From JBDTGE01 sp050742975 (lineage in GTDB: Bacteria; Actinomycetota; Actinomycetes; Mycobacteriales; Jatrophihabitantaceae), in assembly GCA_050742975.1 (NCBI GenBank), contig JBOGDQ010000147.1:1-9472 (forward strand): a DNA stretch of 9,472 bases, given 5' to 3'. The notes beneath the pieces were generated by a model. The model did no database searches, had not been told where the DNA came from, and saw nothing but the letters and a program-made list of their open reading frames with translations. This document shows positions 1 to 6,047 of the stretch, in pieces (position 1 is the stretch's first letter; every line of letters starts with the position of its first letter). The position numbers were made by a program, and so were the translations under genes.

Positions 1-2
1 CG

Positions 3-992
3 ATGCGAACGGCCCTACACCGCCGGGGCGCTGCGGCGGCGGTGCTCGCTACGCTGCTGGCGGTACTGGCCATTCCCGGTCCGGCCGCCCACGCCGCCAA
101 CAACGGATCGTTCGCGGTGCAGCCGACCTCGGCGACCGGCTCGGCCATCCCGAGGCAGTACTTCGTGTACAGCCTGCCGGCCGGTCAGGTCGTCCACGAC
201 TCGGTGACGATCACCAACCTGACCGACCGGACCAAGCACTTCCTGCTCTACGGTGCTGACGGATTCAGCACCGCAACCGACGGTGCACTGGGCCTACGCT
301 CGCGGACCGATCCGCAGCAGGGGGTGGGCGCCTGGATCCGGATCTCGCGCGCAGACCTGACCCTGCTGCCGAAGCGGCACGCCGACGTGCCGTTCACCAT
401 GACCGTCCCGGACGACGCACCGTCCGGTGATCACGTCGGCGGGGTCGTCGCCCTGGACACCGCGATCGCGCCCGGCAGCAACGCCGGCGTCAACATCGGC
501 GTGCAGCAGGCGATCGCAGCGCGCGTCTACGCCCGCGTGGACGGACCGATCCACGCCGCGCTCAAGGTCGACCGGGTCTGGCTGGACCGGTCCCACTCGG
601 CGAGCGTCCACTACGTCCTGACGAACACCGGCAACGTCCGTCTGGGGCCGAGCGCCGACATCAGCATCAGCGGCAAGCTGAGCGGCGCGACCCGTACCCA
701 GACGCAGCGGCTGGCCGGTGACCTGCTGCCCGGTGCGCGGGCCGAGTACTCGCTCGCGCTCAAGGACCGGCTGCCGACCGTCGACTACCTGACCGTCCGC
801 GTCACCGCCTCGGCCGACGAGGCGAGCGCGACCGGTTCCACCACCGTCGTGCTGCTGCCGTGGTGGGTCATCGTCGCCGCGGCTGCCCTCCTGCTCGCGC
901 TGCTCGTGGCACTGTTCTGGCTGGTACGCCGTCGCCGGGCCCGAGCCGAGAGGCCGAGCGAGGACGCCGAGCCCGAGTCGGTGCCGGCATGA
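3..992 (+). CDS. Secreted, membrane-anchored DUF916-like (WxL-interacting type) protein
   Basis: Encodes 329 residues with an N-terminal signal peptide: RR-rich n-region, hydrophobic core about 10-25, likely cleavage after AHA at residue 31. An extracellular part of about 250 residues is all beta-like. Residues 36-150 (FAVQPTSATG, YSLPAGQVVHDSVTITNL, ending SGDHVGGVVAL) resemble DUF916, the peptidoglycan-binding domain of WxL-interacting proteins. Residues 168-275 (ARVDGPIHAALKVDRVWL, YVLTNTGNVRLG) look like the following DUF3324-type Ig domain. One C-terminal helix (about 284-307) and an RRRRAR stop-transfer cluster anchor it with a short acidic cytoplasmic tail. The ATG lies two bases from the window edge, so its ribosome binding site is not visible, but the signal peptide supports this start. 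The stop overlaps the next ATG (ATGA), so the two are probably one operon. No WxL-motif partner is visible in the window. Role is inferred to be cell-surface binding or adhesion. Confidence 0.8.
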   Translation: MRTALHRRGAAAAVLATLLAVLAIPGPAAHAANNGSFAVQPTSATGSAIPRQYFVYSLPAGQVVHDSVTITNLTDRTKHFLLYGADGFSTATDGALGLRSRTDPQQGVGAWIRISRADLTLLPKRHADVPFTMTVPDDAPSGDHVGGVVALDTAIAPGSNAGVNIGVQQAIAARVYARVDGPIHAALKVDRVWLDRSHSASVHYVLTNTGNVRLGPSADISISGKLSGATRTQTQRLAGDLLPGARAEYSLALKDRLPTVDYLTVRVTASADEASATGSTTVVLLPWWVIVAAAALLLALLVALFWLVRRRRARAERPSEDAEPESVPA

Positions 993-1921
993 GCTGCCGG
1001 CGCCCGCTGCTGCTGTTCGGCGCGGCGCTCCTACCCAGCGCTGCGCTCCTACTTGGCGCTGCGCTCTGCATCGGCGGCCCAGCAGCCGCGGCAGCCCCGA
1101 GCGGATCGGTCGCCGCGCCGCTCGGGGCCTTCGCGATCCCCGACAGCGGCCGCGTCGGCACCCTCGTCTCCGTCCAGGGGTCCGGCTGGCCGTCGAACGC
1201 ACAACTGCAGCTGGTGACGTGCGGCGAGCTGGCGGTGACGGGCTCGTCCGCGTGCGACATGAGCGCCGCCTACACGCTGATCGGCGCGCGGGACGGCCGG
1301 TTCTCCGTGCAGGTCAGGCTCGGCCGCCCGCCGGTACCGTGCCCGTGCGTCCTGCATGTGTCCGATGCCGGTTCCGGAAAGCTCGTGAACATCCCGGTGA
1401 CGATCGCCGGGCTGAAGCTCGCAACGCCACCCAAACCACGGCTCGCGCCGTCGCCACCGCCGCTGGCGATCGTGTCGGCCGACCTGGTCGGCTGGCGGTG
1501 GACCGAGCTGGTCGGCGCATCACCCACCCGGACGCTGGTGCTCACCGTGCGCAACTCCTCGGGCAGCCCGGTCTCCGGAGCCCGGCTGCAGCTGTCCGGC
1601 TCCCAGAGCGCGACATCCCGCGGTGACCTCGGCACGACGACGATCGCGACGGTGCCCGCGCACGCGAGCCGCACCTACCACGTCGCGGTCCGCCTGCCGG
1701 CCGGAATCGGCGGTGCCTACCGGGTCTACGGCGCGCTGGACGGCGGGCTGGCCTTCTCGGTCGGCACGCACGCCTTCCCGTGGGGGCTGTACGGCCTGGC
1801 CCTGCTCGTGGCCGGGCTGCTCGCCGAGGTGCTGCGCCGGGTGCTACGCGCCCGCAGCTGCCCGCCGCTAGCGGGTCACGAGCCGGCGCGCGCGGCCGTC
1901 GGTGCCCAGCCGCGCTCCTAG
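989..1921 (+). CDS. Secreted neocarzinostatin-like Ig-fold protein with C-terminal membrane anchor
   Basis: Encodes 310 residues. The frame is open further upstream, but the ATG at 989 is chosen because it overlaps the preceding stop as ATGA and is followed at once by a signal peptide (residues 1-36, ending in an Ala run). The lipobox is absent: C27 is preceded by Leu. Residues 53-140 resemble the neocarzinostatin apoprotein fold (TLVSVQGSGWPSNAQLQLV, then C78 and C89, a DGRFSVQV strand, then C118 and C120, then LHVSDAG). The four cysteines are spaced like the two disulfides of that family. A proline-rich linker (147-159) leads to a second Ig/CARDB-like domain (about 160-260, LVLTVRNSSGSPVSGARLQL). 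A helix at about 264-284 is followed by RRVLRAR. There is no reason to expect chromophore binding; the fold is common in actinobacterial surface proteins. It probably works with the upstream DUF916-like protein. Its last 54 bases overlap the convergent TetR gene. Confidence 0.78.
   Translation: MSCRRPLLLFGAALLPSAALLLGAALCIGGPAAAAAPSGSVAAPLGAFAIPDSGRVGTLVSVQGSGWPSNAQLQLVTCGELAVTGSSACDMSAAYTLIGARDGRFSVQVRLGRPPVPCPCVLHVSDAGSGKLVNIPVTIAGLKLATPPKPRLAPSPPPLAIVSADLVGWRWTELVGASPTRTLVLTVRNSSGSPVSGARLQLSGSQSATSRGDLGTTTIATVPAHASRTYHVAVRLPAGIGGAYRVYGALDGGLAFSVGTHAFPWGLYGLALLVAGLLAEVLRRVLRARSCPPLAGHEPARAAVGAQPRS
1019..1072 (+). repeat. 18-bp tandem repeat, about 2.7 copies, in a signal-peptide coding region
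   Basis: Three consecutive 18-base units (1019-1036, 1037-1054, 1055-1072) share the core GCKGCGCTC followed by CTAC in the first two; the third diverges after GCGCTC. Each unit keeps frame and encodes a six-residue block (GAALLP, SAALLL, GAALCI) that forms the hydrophobic core of the signal peptide. The copies use CTA and CTT leucine codons, which are uncommon in this GC-rich window. Confidence 0.7.
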
Positions 1922-2497
1922 ACCGCGCAGGACGTACAGGGTTGTCGTCTCGATCGCGTGCTCGAGTGCGTGGCCGGACAGGTCGACCGTGCTGCGGCCG
2001 GCGATCGAGGCGGTGACGAGCGGGAGCAGCAGGTCGACGTCTCCCGCGGGGAGGTAGCGCTGCTCGACGCCCTGGCCGATGATCGCGCGCAGCATGCCCC
2101 ACAGCGGCGCGACGTGCTCGACCATCTTCTGGTGGCCCGCCTCGGTGAGGATGTTCGACAGCGCGCTCGGTGCGATGTGCTGGGTGGCCAGCTGGTTGAG
2201 CTGCATGCGCACGTACACCCGCAACTGGTCGATCGGGTTGGACACGGTCGCGAGTTCGGCCAGCAGCCGCTCCACGTAGCGCCCGGTCTCGTGGGCGGTG
2301 TACGCGATGAGCAGGGATTCCTTGTCGGGGTAGTAGTTGTACATGGCGGTCCGACCGATGCCGGCTGTCGATGCCACATCCGCCAGGGTGAGCGCGTCGT
2401 AGCCGCGGTCGTGCAACAGCTTGGCCAGCGCGCCGAAGATGCGCTCGTGCATCTGCTCGCGGTGCTCCCCGAGCGAGCCTCCGATGATTTTCGGCAC
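1868..2497 (-). CDS. TetR/AcrR-family transcriptional regulator
   Basis: Encodes 209 residues. The N-terminal TetR DNA-binding domain spans about 16-62: a helix MHERIFGALAKLLHDRGYDA, then the helix-turn-helix LTLADVASTAGIGRTAMYNYY (recognition helix about 47-55), then PDKESLLIAY. The C-terminal all-helical ligand domain (65-195) has no subfamily I recognise. The start is GTG at 2497, supported by GGAGG eight bases upstream; the next in-frame ATG (residue 16) would cut into the first helix. It lies 43 bases downstream of the DUF2470 gene on the same strand, so the two are likely co-transcribed and the regulator probably controls its own operon through the dyad at 2903-2939. Its 3' end runs antisense to the neocarzinostatin-like gene. 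The effector ligand is unknown. Confidence 0.88.
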   Translation of the reverse strand: MPKIIGGSLGEHREQMHERIFGALAKLLHDRGYDALTLADVASTAGIGRTAMYNYYPDKESLLIAYTAHETGRYVERLLAELATVSNPIDQLRVYVRMQLNQLATQHIAPSALSNILTEAGHQKMVEHVAPLWGMLRAIIGQGVEQRYLPAGDVDLLLPLVTASIAGRSTVDLSGHALEHAIETTTLYVLRGLGARLGTDGRARRLVTR

Positions 2498-2505
2498 GGC
2501 GGGAT

Positions 2506-2510
2506 CCTCC
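2506..2510 (-). promoter_or_regulatory. Ribosome binding site of the TetR gene (GGAGG)
   Basis: On the minus strand GGAGG is followed by eight bases and then GTG. This is the clearest Shine-Dalgarno near this gene and selects the GTG start over the downstream ATG. Confidence 0.7.
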
Positions 2511-2540
2511 CATACGACCAGGACCGTTGGGCCCGTCGTA

Positions 2541-2858
2541 TCAGTGCTCCTCGGCGGCCCGTGGCTCGACGCCGAGTGCGTGGCAGGCGTCGTAGTACAT
2601 GCGGGTGACCTCCACGCGGATCTGCGCGCGCTCGCTCAGCGGCTCGCTCCACGGCACGCGGACGGCTTCGGGCTGTCCGTTGATCACGGCGTCGAACTCG
2701 ATCGCATCACCGTCGAGCCCGCCGACCGTCGCGCTCGTCGCCCCCGGCTGACCGCCGAGGGAGCGGACGATGAGCAGCGAGTCCTCCGGGTGGTCCATGT
2801 TCATGTGGTCGGCGACCGCATCGACGACGTGCTGGCTGAACGGATTCGACGTGGTCAT
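2541..2858 (-). CDS. DUF2470 domain-containing protein
   Basis: Encodes 105 residues, almost entirely one DUF2470 domain. The family signature is DHMNMDHPEDSL at residues 17-28, then LLIVRSLGGQPGA, a TVGGLDGDAIEFDAVI strand pair, and VRVPWSEPLSERAQIRVEV. DUF2470 forms the C-terminal part of HugZ-type heme-degrading or heme-utilisation proteins and also occurs alone; here the split-barrel flavin/heme domain is absent, so no enzyme activity can be assigned. The frame opens 12 codons upstream, but the ATG at 2858 is chosen because AAGGAG lies eight bases before it. It is the first gene of a probable two-gene unit with the TetR gene. The location next to an HrtBA-like ABC exporter makes a role in heme handling plausible; that is inference. 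Confidence 0.85.
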   Translation of the reverse strand: MTTSNPFSQHVVDAVADHMNMDHPEDSLLIVRSLGGQPGATSATVGGLDGDAIEFDAVINGQPEAVRVPWSEPLSERAQIRVEVTRMYYDACHALGVEPRAAEEH

Positions 2859-2866
2859 TCTCAGCT

Positions 2867-2872
2867 CTCCTT
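2867..2872 (-). promoter_or_regulatory. Ribosome binding site of the DUF2470 gene (AAGGAG)
   Basis: AAGGAG on the minus strand, eight bases before the ATG at 2858. It decides the start in favour of residue MTTSNPF over an upstream in-frame codon. Confidence 0.7.
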
Positions 2873-2897
2873 GGCGCGGGTGTGCTCCAGCCAAACA

Positions 2898-2903
2898 GTT
2901 ATA
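2898..2903 (-). promoter_or_regulatory. Candidate -10 box of the DUF2470-TetR unit (TATAAC)
   Basis: TATAAC on the minus strand sits about 40 bases before the DUF2470 start in an unusually AT-rich patch for this window. The hexamer 17-18 bases upstream (AACACG or CAACAC) is a poor -35 match. The dyad at 2903-2939 touches this box, so a repressor bound there would block the promoter. The prediction is by eye only. Confidence 0.4.
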
Positions 2904-2939
2904 CGACAGTGTGTCAATATCGTGTTGACATATCGTCGT
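2903..2939. promoter_or_regulatory. Interrupted inverted repeat, candidate TetR operator
   Basis: A 37-bp dyad centred on base 2921. The inner arms TGTCAA (2912-2917) and TTGACA (2925-2930) are perfect with a 7-bp spacer. The outer arms ACGAC (2903-2907) and GTCGT (2935-2939) are perfect and share exactly the same centre. In all, 13 of 18 positions pair. It lies between the stop of the ABC ATPase gene and the DUF2470 start, adjoining a -10-like box. The low GC of the stem and lack of a T-run argue against a terminator. Autoregulation by the nearby TetR protein is the simplest reading. Confidence 0.6.
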
Positions 2940-2952
2940 GACCGCCGACGGC

Positions 2953-3645
2953 TCACAGGAGCGCGCTGCTCAGGACACCACCCCGGAGCCGCCCGTCGGC
3001 CATGGTCACCGCGCGGTCGACGAGGTCGAGGTGTTGCAGGTCATGGGTCACCACGACGGTGGCCGTCCGGTGTTCGCGGGTGATCTCGCGCAGCAACTCC
3101 ACGACGGCGCGTCCGCGATCGTGATCCAACGCCGAGGTGGGCTCGTCGACGAGCAGCAGAGCCGGCTCACCCATGAGCGCCCGCGCTACGGCCACCCGCT
3201 GTCGTTCGCCGCCGGAGAGCTGCCCGGGCCGGCGGTGGGCCTTGTCGGCGAGACCGACGCGCTCGAGCAGCGCGGTAGCACGTGGGCCGGCCGCACGTCG
3301 TCCGGTGTGCCGCACGTGCGAGACGAGCAGCAACTGGTCGAGCACGGTCAGGGAGGCAAGCAGGTTCGCCTGCTGGAAGACGAATCCGATCGAGTCCAGT
3401 CGAAGCCGATCGCGGGTGCGGGCATCCAACCCGGTCACGTCCGTCCCGCTCACGCACACCCGTCCCGAGTCGGGCGGTACGAGAGCGCCGGCTACGGCGA
3501 GCAGGCTGGACTTGCCCGATCCGGACGGGCCGGTGACCGCGACCAGTTCACCGGGTTCGACCTGCAACGACACGCTGTCCAGCGCGGTCAGGCGGCGGTC
3601 GCCATCGGGATAGGTGAGGTTGACATCGTGCAGGGTGAGGCTCAT
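2953..3645 (-). CDS. ABC transporter ATP-binding protein, HrtA/LolD/MacB type
   Basis: Encodes 230 residues, the normal length for a stand-alone ATPase of the MacB/LolD/HrtA group. All nucleotide-binding motifs are intact: Walker A GPSGSGKS (39-46), Q-loop FVFQQ (88-92), signature LSGGERQR (143-150), Walker B LLLVDEP (163-169) with D-loop SALD, and H-loop H201. It would dimerise in the cytoplasm and power the permease encoded just upstream. Its ATG overlaps the permease stop (ATGA on the minus strand), so the pair is translationally coupled; a GGGAG lies about seven bases before the ATG. The arrangement beside a divergent sensor kinase and response regulator matches HrtBA/ChrSA. Other antimicrobial-peptide or lipid exporters of the MacB superfamily use the same ATPase type, so the substrate is inferred. 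Confidence 0.9.
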   Translation of the reverse strand: MSLTLHDVNLTYPDGDRRLTALDSVSLQVEPGELVAVTGPSGSGKSSLLAVAGALVPPDSGRVCVSGTDVTGLDARTRDRLRLDSIGFVFQQANLLASLTVLDQLLLVSHVRHTGRRAAGPRATALLERVGLADKAHRRPGQLSGGERQRVAVARALMGEPALLLVDEPTSALDHDRGRAVVELLREITREHRTATVVVTHDLQHLDLVDRAVTMADGRLRGGVLSSALL

Positions 3646-4709
3646 CGGACTGCTCCCAACGCAGAAAGGGGATCGATCTTGGTTACCTTGCGGACGGACA
3701 GCGCGGCACCGACGAGCCCAACCGCGACCATCGCGAGCAGTGGCAGGGCGACGGTGGAGACGGTGAGCAGGAACGGGACGACCCGCGCCGCCAGCAGCCC
3801 GGCGAGTGCCGCGAACGTCGCGCCGGCCGCCGCGCCGCTGAGCAGCACGATTGCCGCCTGCCCGAGAGCGTCGGTCAGCAGGTAGCTCCGGCTGCCGCCG
3901 ATCGCACGCACCACCGCGAGATCACCGGCCCGCTGCATGGTCCAGACGGTGAAGAAGCTGCCCACGATGAGCACCGAGACGGCGACCAGCAGCGCGCGCA
4001 TCAGGTTGAGCGAGCCCTGCTCCGAGGAGTAGGCACCGACGGCCGCGAACGCGCCGTCTTTGCTCACCACCCGCACGTCGGCGGCCGCGCCCACGACAGC
4101 TGGCGACGAGCCGGACAGCGTCAGACCCACGGCCGTGATCGTGTCGCTGCGCGTGAGCTGCTGCCACGTCGCGATCGGCGTGTACACCACGGGAAGGTGG
4201 TTGAACGAGGTGTCCTTCACGATCGCCCCGACCCGCAGCGACTGCCCGTCGACTCCGACGGTGTCACCGAGCTTGAGCTGCTCGTCGCTGGCCAACTTTG
4301 CGGTGACGGCGACCTCGCCTGCTTTCACGGCCTGGCCGCTGTGCCGTGGCGGGAACATCGACGGGTCGCTGCCGAGCAGGGTCACCGCGACGGTCGAGGA
4401 CGGCCCGCGCAGCTGCGTCGTGCTGATGCCCAGCGGGTGTACGTCGTGCACGCCCGGCTGGGTCGCCAGCTTCCGCACCGTGTCGGAGGGCAGCGTGCTG
4501 TTGCTGAACGAGAGGTCCTGGCCGCCGGCCGGTTGCTGGAAGGCGATGCTGCCGACCGGCAGCGCGTCGACGGCGGAGATGCTCGCCGCGCCCAGACCGG
4601 CGGTGAGACCGCCCAACATCACGACCATGAACGTCATCAGCGCGATGACGCCGGCGAGCAGGGCAAACCGTCCCTTCGCGAAACGGAGATCACGCAATGC
4701 AATGAACAT
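3642..4709 (-). CDS. ABC transporter permease, FtsX/MacB superfamily, HrtB-like
   Basis: Encodes 355 residues from the ATG at 4709. Architecture is that of a four-helix FtsX-like permease: a first helix (about 15-38, ending GGLTAGLG), a large extracytoplasmic domain (about 40-235), then three C-terminal helices (about 238-258, 283-310, 317-340). After helix 2 comes AVVRAIGGSRSYLL, the coupling-helix motif of MacB-type permeases, and the protein ends with DPLSALGAVR. The short ectodomain, and the stretch just after helix 1 (SISAVDALPVGSIAF), resemble HrtB heme-exporter permeases as I know them. An ATG 12 codons further upstream (4745) is also in frame; I prefer 4709 because family members begin MF-ALR-L. 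Neither start has a convincing ribosome binding site. The gene is divergent from the sensor kinase gene, which probably senses the compound exported. Confidence 0.82.
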   Translation of the reverse strand: MFIALRDLRFAKGRFALLAGVIALMTFMVVMLGGLTAGLGAASISAVDALPVGSIAFQQPAGGQDLSFSNSTLPSDTVRKLATQPGVHDVHPLGISTTQLRGPSSTVAVTLLGSDPSMFPPRHSGQAVKAGEVAVTAKLASDEQLKLGDTVGVDGQSLRVGAIVKDTSFNHLPVVYTPIATWQQLTRSDTITAVGLTLSGSSPAVVGAAADVRVVSKDGAFAAVGAYSSEQGSLNLMRALLVAVSVLIVGSFFTVWTMQRAGDLAVVRAIGGSRSYLLTDALGQAAIVLLSGAAAGATFAALAGLLAARVVPFLLTVSTVALPLLAMVAVGLVGAALSVRKVTKIDPLSALGAVR

Positions 4710-4844
4710 GACAGCGATGCTCGTCGGGAAAGTGTGCCGACACATCGCACTCGGGACTGGACCTGCAGGGCGGGAAGTGGCAGTTGGGAATCCATCGAAA
4801 GTTGCAGGCCGGGTGCCCGGGCGTCAGCTAGCGTTTGGCTGGCG
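4710..4844. promoter_or_regulatory. Divergent promoter region between ABC exporter and two-component genes
   Basis: A 135-base gap (99 bases if the permease starts at 4745) must hold both promoters. For the kinase, TAGCGT (4829-4834) is a plausible actinobacterial -10 box ten bases before the ATG. For the permease no convincing box was found. Two near-identical direct repeats, CGGGAAAGTG (4725-4734) and CGGGAAGTGG (4771-4780), and GAAAGT at 4728-4733 and 4797-4802 could be response-regulator sites, but they are short and unproven. Confidence 0.35.
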
Positions 4845-6047
4845 ATGAGTGATACCTCGGCGGGACTGCGCGCTCTTGTCCTGCTGCGACAGGCCGAGCA
4901 TGTGCTGTTCCTCGGGCTGCTCGCCCTCGGCGCGGGCCAGTCGATCGCGGACGGTCGCCATCCGTGGTGGTCCGGGTCGCTGGCGGTGCTGGAGCTGCTC
5001 TGGTACCTGCTCGGCGTGGTGATGTCGCGTCGTGCGATCGCCGGCGCCCGGATGCGGGGTCGGGCCGAGTTGTGGCTCGCCGGACTGACGCTGGGCTGGT
5101 TCGGGTTGATCGTCAGCTCGGCCAGCTTCGGCTGGATGGTCTTCGCGATCTTCTTCCTGTTCCTGCAACTGCTCGAGTTCCGCTGGTCGATCCCCGCGGT
5201 CGTGCTGCTGACCGCCGTCGCGATAGGCGGCTTCGCCGGGCACCAGGGCGACCTCGGAGTCTCCGTGATCGTCGGGCCGAGCACCGGTGCCGCGGTCGCG
5301 ATCGTGATCACGGTCGTCTACCGGGGCCTTCGTGAGGAGAGCCAGCGGCGCGCGCTGCTGATCACCGAGCTCGAGGCGACGCAGGACAGGCTGGCCTCGG
5401 CCGAGCGCTACGCCGGCATGCTCGCCGAGCGGGAGCGGCTCGCTCGCGAGATCCACGACACCGTTGCGCAGTCGCTGGCGAGCATCGTGTTGCTGCTCGG
5501 CTCGGCGCGCGATCAGGTCGGCGAACAGTCCGGGCAGGCCAGGCGGCAGCTGGAGACCGCGGTTGCAGCGGCCCGGGGGGCGTTGGACGACACCCGCAAC
5601 CTGGTTCGTGCCCTGACCCCGGAGGCGCTGGCCGGGCAGCCGCTCACCGAGGCCCTCCGGCGCTTGGTCCAGGACGCGCGGCCGGTCGGCATCGACCTGG
5701 AGTTCGAGGTCGACGGTGAACCCTACGATCTCCCGACCCGCACCGCGGTCGCGCTGCTGCGCACCGCCCAAGGAGCGCTGGGCAACGTCATCGCCCATTC
5801 GATGGCGCAGCACGCCCGGATCACGCTCACCTTCCAGCCCGACCGGGTGGGCCTGGACGTCGCTGACGACGGCCGCGGCTTCGACCCGGCTGCGCCGGTC
5901 GGCGAGAGCACCGCCGGCACGGGGATCGGCTTGGCGTCGATGCGTACGCGGCTGGCCGAGGTCGCGGGCACGCTTACCGTGGAGACGGCTCCTGGCGGCG
6001 GGACGGCCATCGGCGCCAGCATTCCCACGGAGGTGGCCGATGACTGA
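4845..6047 (+). CDS. Membrane sensor histidine kinase, HisKA_3 (NarL-partner) family, ChrS-like
   Basis: Encodes 400 residues. Residues 1-161 carry about six transmembrane helices (near 19-34, 43-61, 74-93, 95-112, 116-132, 137-159) with almost no extracellular loop, so sensing is probably within or at the membrane. A linker (162-195) leads to the HisKA_3 dimerisation domain with the phospho-acceptor H204 in AREIHDTVAQSL; the HDxxxQ pattern is the known phosphatase motif of this class. The ATPase domain has an N-box at 307-318 (RTAQGALGNVIA, N314), G1 DDGRGFD (341-347) and G2 GTGIGLASM (358-366). The usual Glu of QEALxN is Gly310. The start at 4845 is chosen because the first helix follows soon after; there is no ribosome binding site, so the mRNA may be leaderless. 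The stop overlaps the response regulator start. Size and divergence from an HrtBA-like exporter resemble ChrS; the stimulus is inferred. Confidence 0.87.
   Translation: MSDTSAGLRALVLLRQAEHVLFLGLLALGAGQSIADGRHPWWSGSLAVLELLWYLLGVVMSRRAIAGARMRGRAELWLAGLTLGWFGLIVSSASFGWMVFAIFFLFLQLLEFRWSIPAVVLLTAVAIGGFAGHQGDLGVSVIVGPSTGAAVAIVITVVYRGLREESQRRALLITELEATQDRLASAERYAGMLAERERLAREIHDTVAQSLASIVLLLGSARDQVGEQSGQARRQLETAVAAARGALDDTRNLVRALTPEALAGQPLTEALRRLVQDARPVGIDLEFEVDGEPYDLPTRTAVALLRTAQGALGNVIAHSMAQHARITLTFQPDRVGLDVADDGRGFDPAAPVGESTAGTGIGLASMRTRLAEVAGTLTVETAPGGGTAIGASIPTEVADD

Noticed and set aside
1067..1069. Lipoprotein cysteine (C27) in the neocarzinostatin-like precursor
   Set aside because: The preceding residues AAL do not fit the lipobox, which needs Gly, Ala or Ser just before Cys; an ordinary signal peptidase site after the Ala run is more likely.
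4809..4820. CCGGGTGCCCGG inverted repeat upstream of the kinase
   Set aside because: Five-base GC-only arms are expected by chance at this base composition; not enough to call an operator or terminator.
4197..4844. Open reading frame continuing upstream of the sensor kinase across the permease gene on the opposite strand
   Set aside because: It is antisense to the well-supported permease and has the Arg/Gly-rich composition of a GC-rich shadow frame. The kinase begins at 4845, just before its first helix.
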